A DNA stretch of 51,701 nucleotides from Luteitalea sp. Lineage in GTDB: Bacteria > Acidobacteriota > Vicinamibacteria > Vicinamibacterales > Vicinamibacteraceae. The notes under the pieces are model-generated. The model saw only the letters and a program-made list of their open reading frames with translations. It was not told the DNA's origin and ran no database searches. Shown here piece after piece: positions 51,586 through 51,701 of the stretch. Where the stretch lies: assembly GCA_009377605.1 (NCBI GenBank), contig WHTT01000044.1:1-51701 (forward strand), in the 5' to 3' direction. How positions within the stretch are numbered: position 1 is the first letter of the stretch; each line of letters opens with the position of its first letter. The translations under genes were made by a program, and so were the position numbers.

Positions 51586-51701
51586 GCCTCACCTAAAGAA
51601 TCTGACAGCGCGCTGTATCGCGAACATCCGATGATCCACGAGATCACTAGTACATCGTCCGATTAGTACTTTATGTTATTCGCAGGCTCGTGTAACGTGG
51701 G
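51586..51701. other. Intergenic tail after ppc
   Basis: No gene is visible. A 12-base palindrome ACAGCGCGCTGT lies about 20 bases after the ppc stop but has no T-run. The last 60 bases are AT-richer than the rest of the window. Confidence 0.4.

Noticed and set aside
1-51701. rRNA, tRNA or riboswitch genes
   Set aside because: I looked in the intergenic gaps and saw no tRNA cloverleaf, rRNA conserved block or recognisable riboswitch core. A covariance-model scan would be decisive.

Overview
The window is about 51.7 kb of GC-rich bacterial chromosome. An Acidobacteriota host, perhaps class Vicinamibacteria, is suggested by an Oar-type TonB-dependent receptor with a carboxypeptidase-like N-domain, a remnant of a MacB/ADOP-type permease, and many short dispersed palindromic repeats. 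This placement is inferred from gene style only; no rRNA or other phylogenetic marker is present.

Layout. (1) 146-748: Mn/Fe superoxide dismutase. (2) 931-34024: about twenty genes, all on the minus strand and mostly tightly spaced, forming the main part of a secondary-lipid/polyketide gene cluster. In transcription order these are a ketosynthase (KS), an acyl carrier protein (ACP) fused to a zinc ribbon, a giant synthase A (two nitronate-monooxygenase-like enoylreductase barrels-KS-AT-ACP-KR), synthase B (KS-AT-DH-phosphopantetheinyl transferase), a secreted lipase/propeller protein, a free ACP, an alpha/beta hydrolase, an SDR, an alkaline-phosphatase-superfamily enzyme, a methyltransferase, a GT1-type glycosyltransferase, a second SDR, an NTF2-like protein, a sulfatase-like hydrolase, a second methyltransferase, a TolB-like protein, a DevC-DevA-DevB-like ABC exporter and an MFS transporter. 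(3) 34384-38558, plus strand: sulfotransferase, chain-length-factor-like KS, ACP and fatty-acyl-AMP ligase (FAAL). (4) 38622-41559, minus strand: permease fragment and a secreted PQQ-type sugar dehydrogenase-like protein. (5) 41745-44409, plus strand: cysQ and a fused ATP sulfurylase/APS kinase. (6) nadA (minus), a TonB-dependent receptor (plus) and ppc (plus).

Proposed working scheme (inference). FAAL activates a fatty acid and loads it on a free ACP. The type II KS/KS-like pair and the fully reducing iterative synthase A+B extend it; B carries its own phosphopantetheinyl transferase. SDRs, methyltransferases, a glycosyltransferase, two threonine-nucleophile phosphatase-superfamily enzymes and a sulfotransferase tailor it. 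The DevBCA-like exporter moves it out of the cell. cysQ and the PAPS synthase nearby would supply sulfate donor and remove PAP. The combination of a PUFA/heterocyst-glycolipid-like synthase, a glycosyltransferase and a DevBCA-type pump resembles the cyanobacterial heterocyst glycolipid pathway, but with type II KS/CLF, FAAL and sulfation parts added. I know of no described cluster with this exact set.

The other striking feature is a family of composite palindromic repeats that end several genes and invade linkers of the giant synthases. I saw no rRNA, tRNA, CRISPR array or intact insertion sequence.
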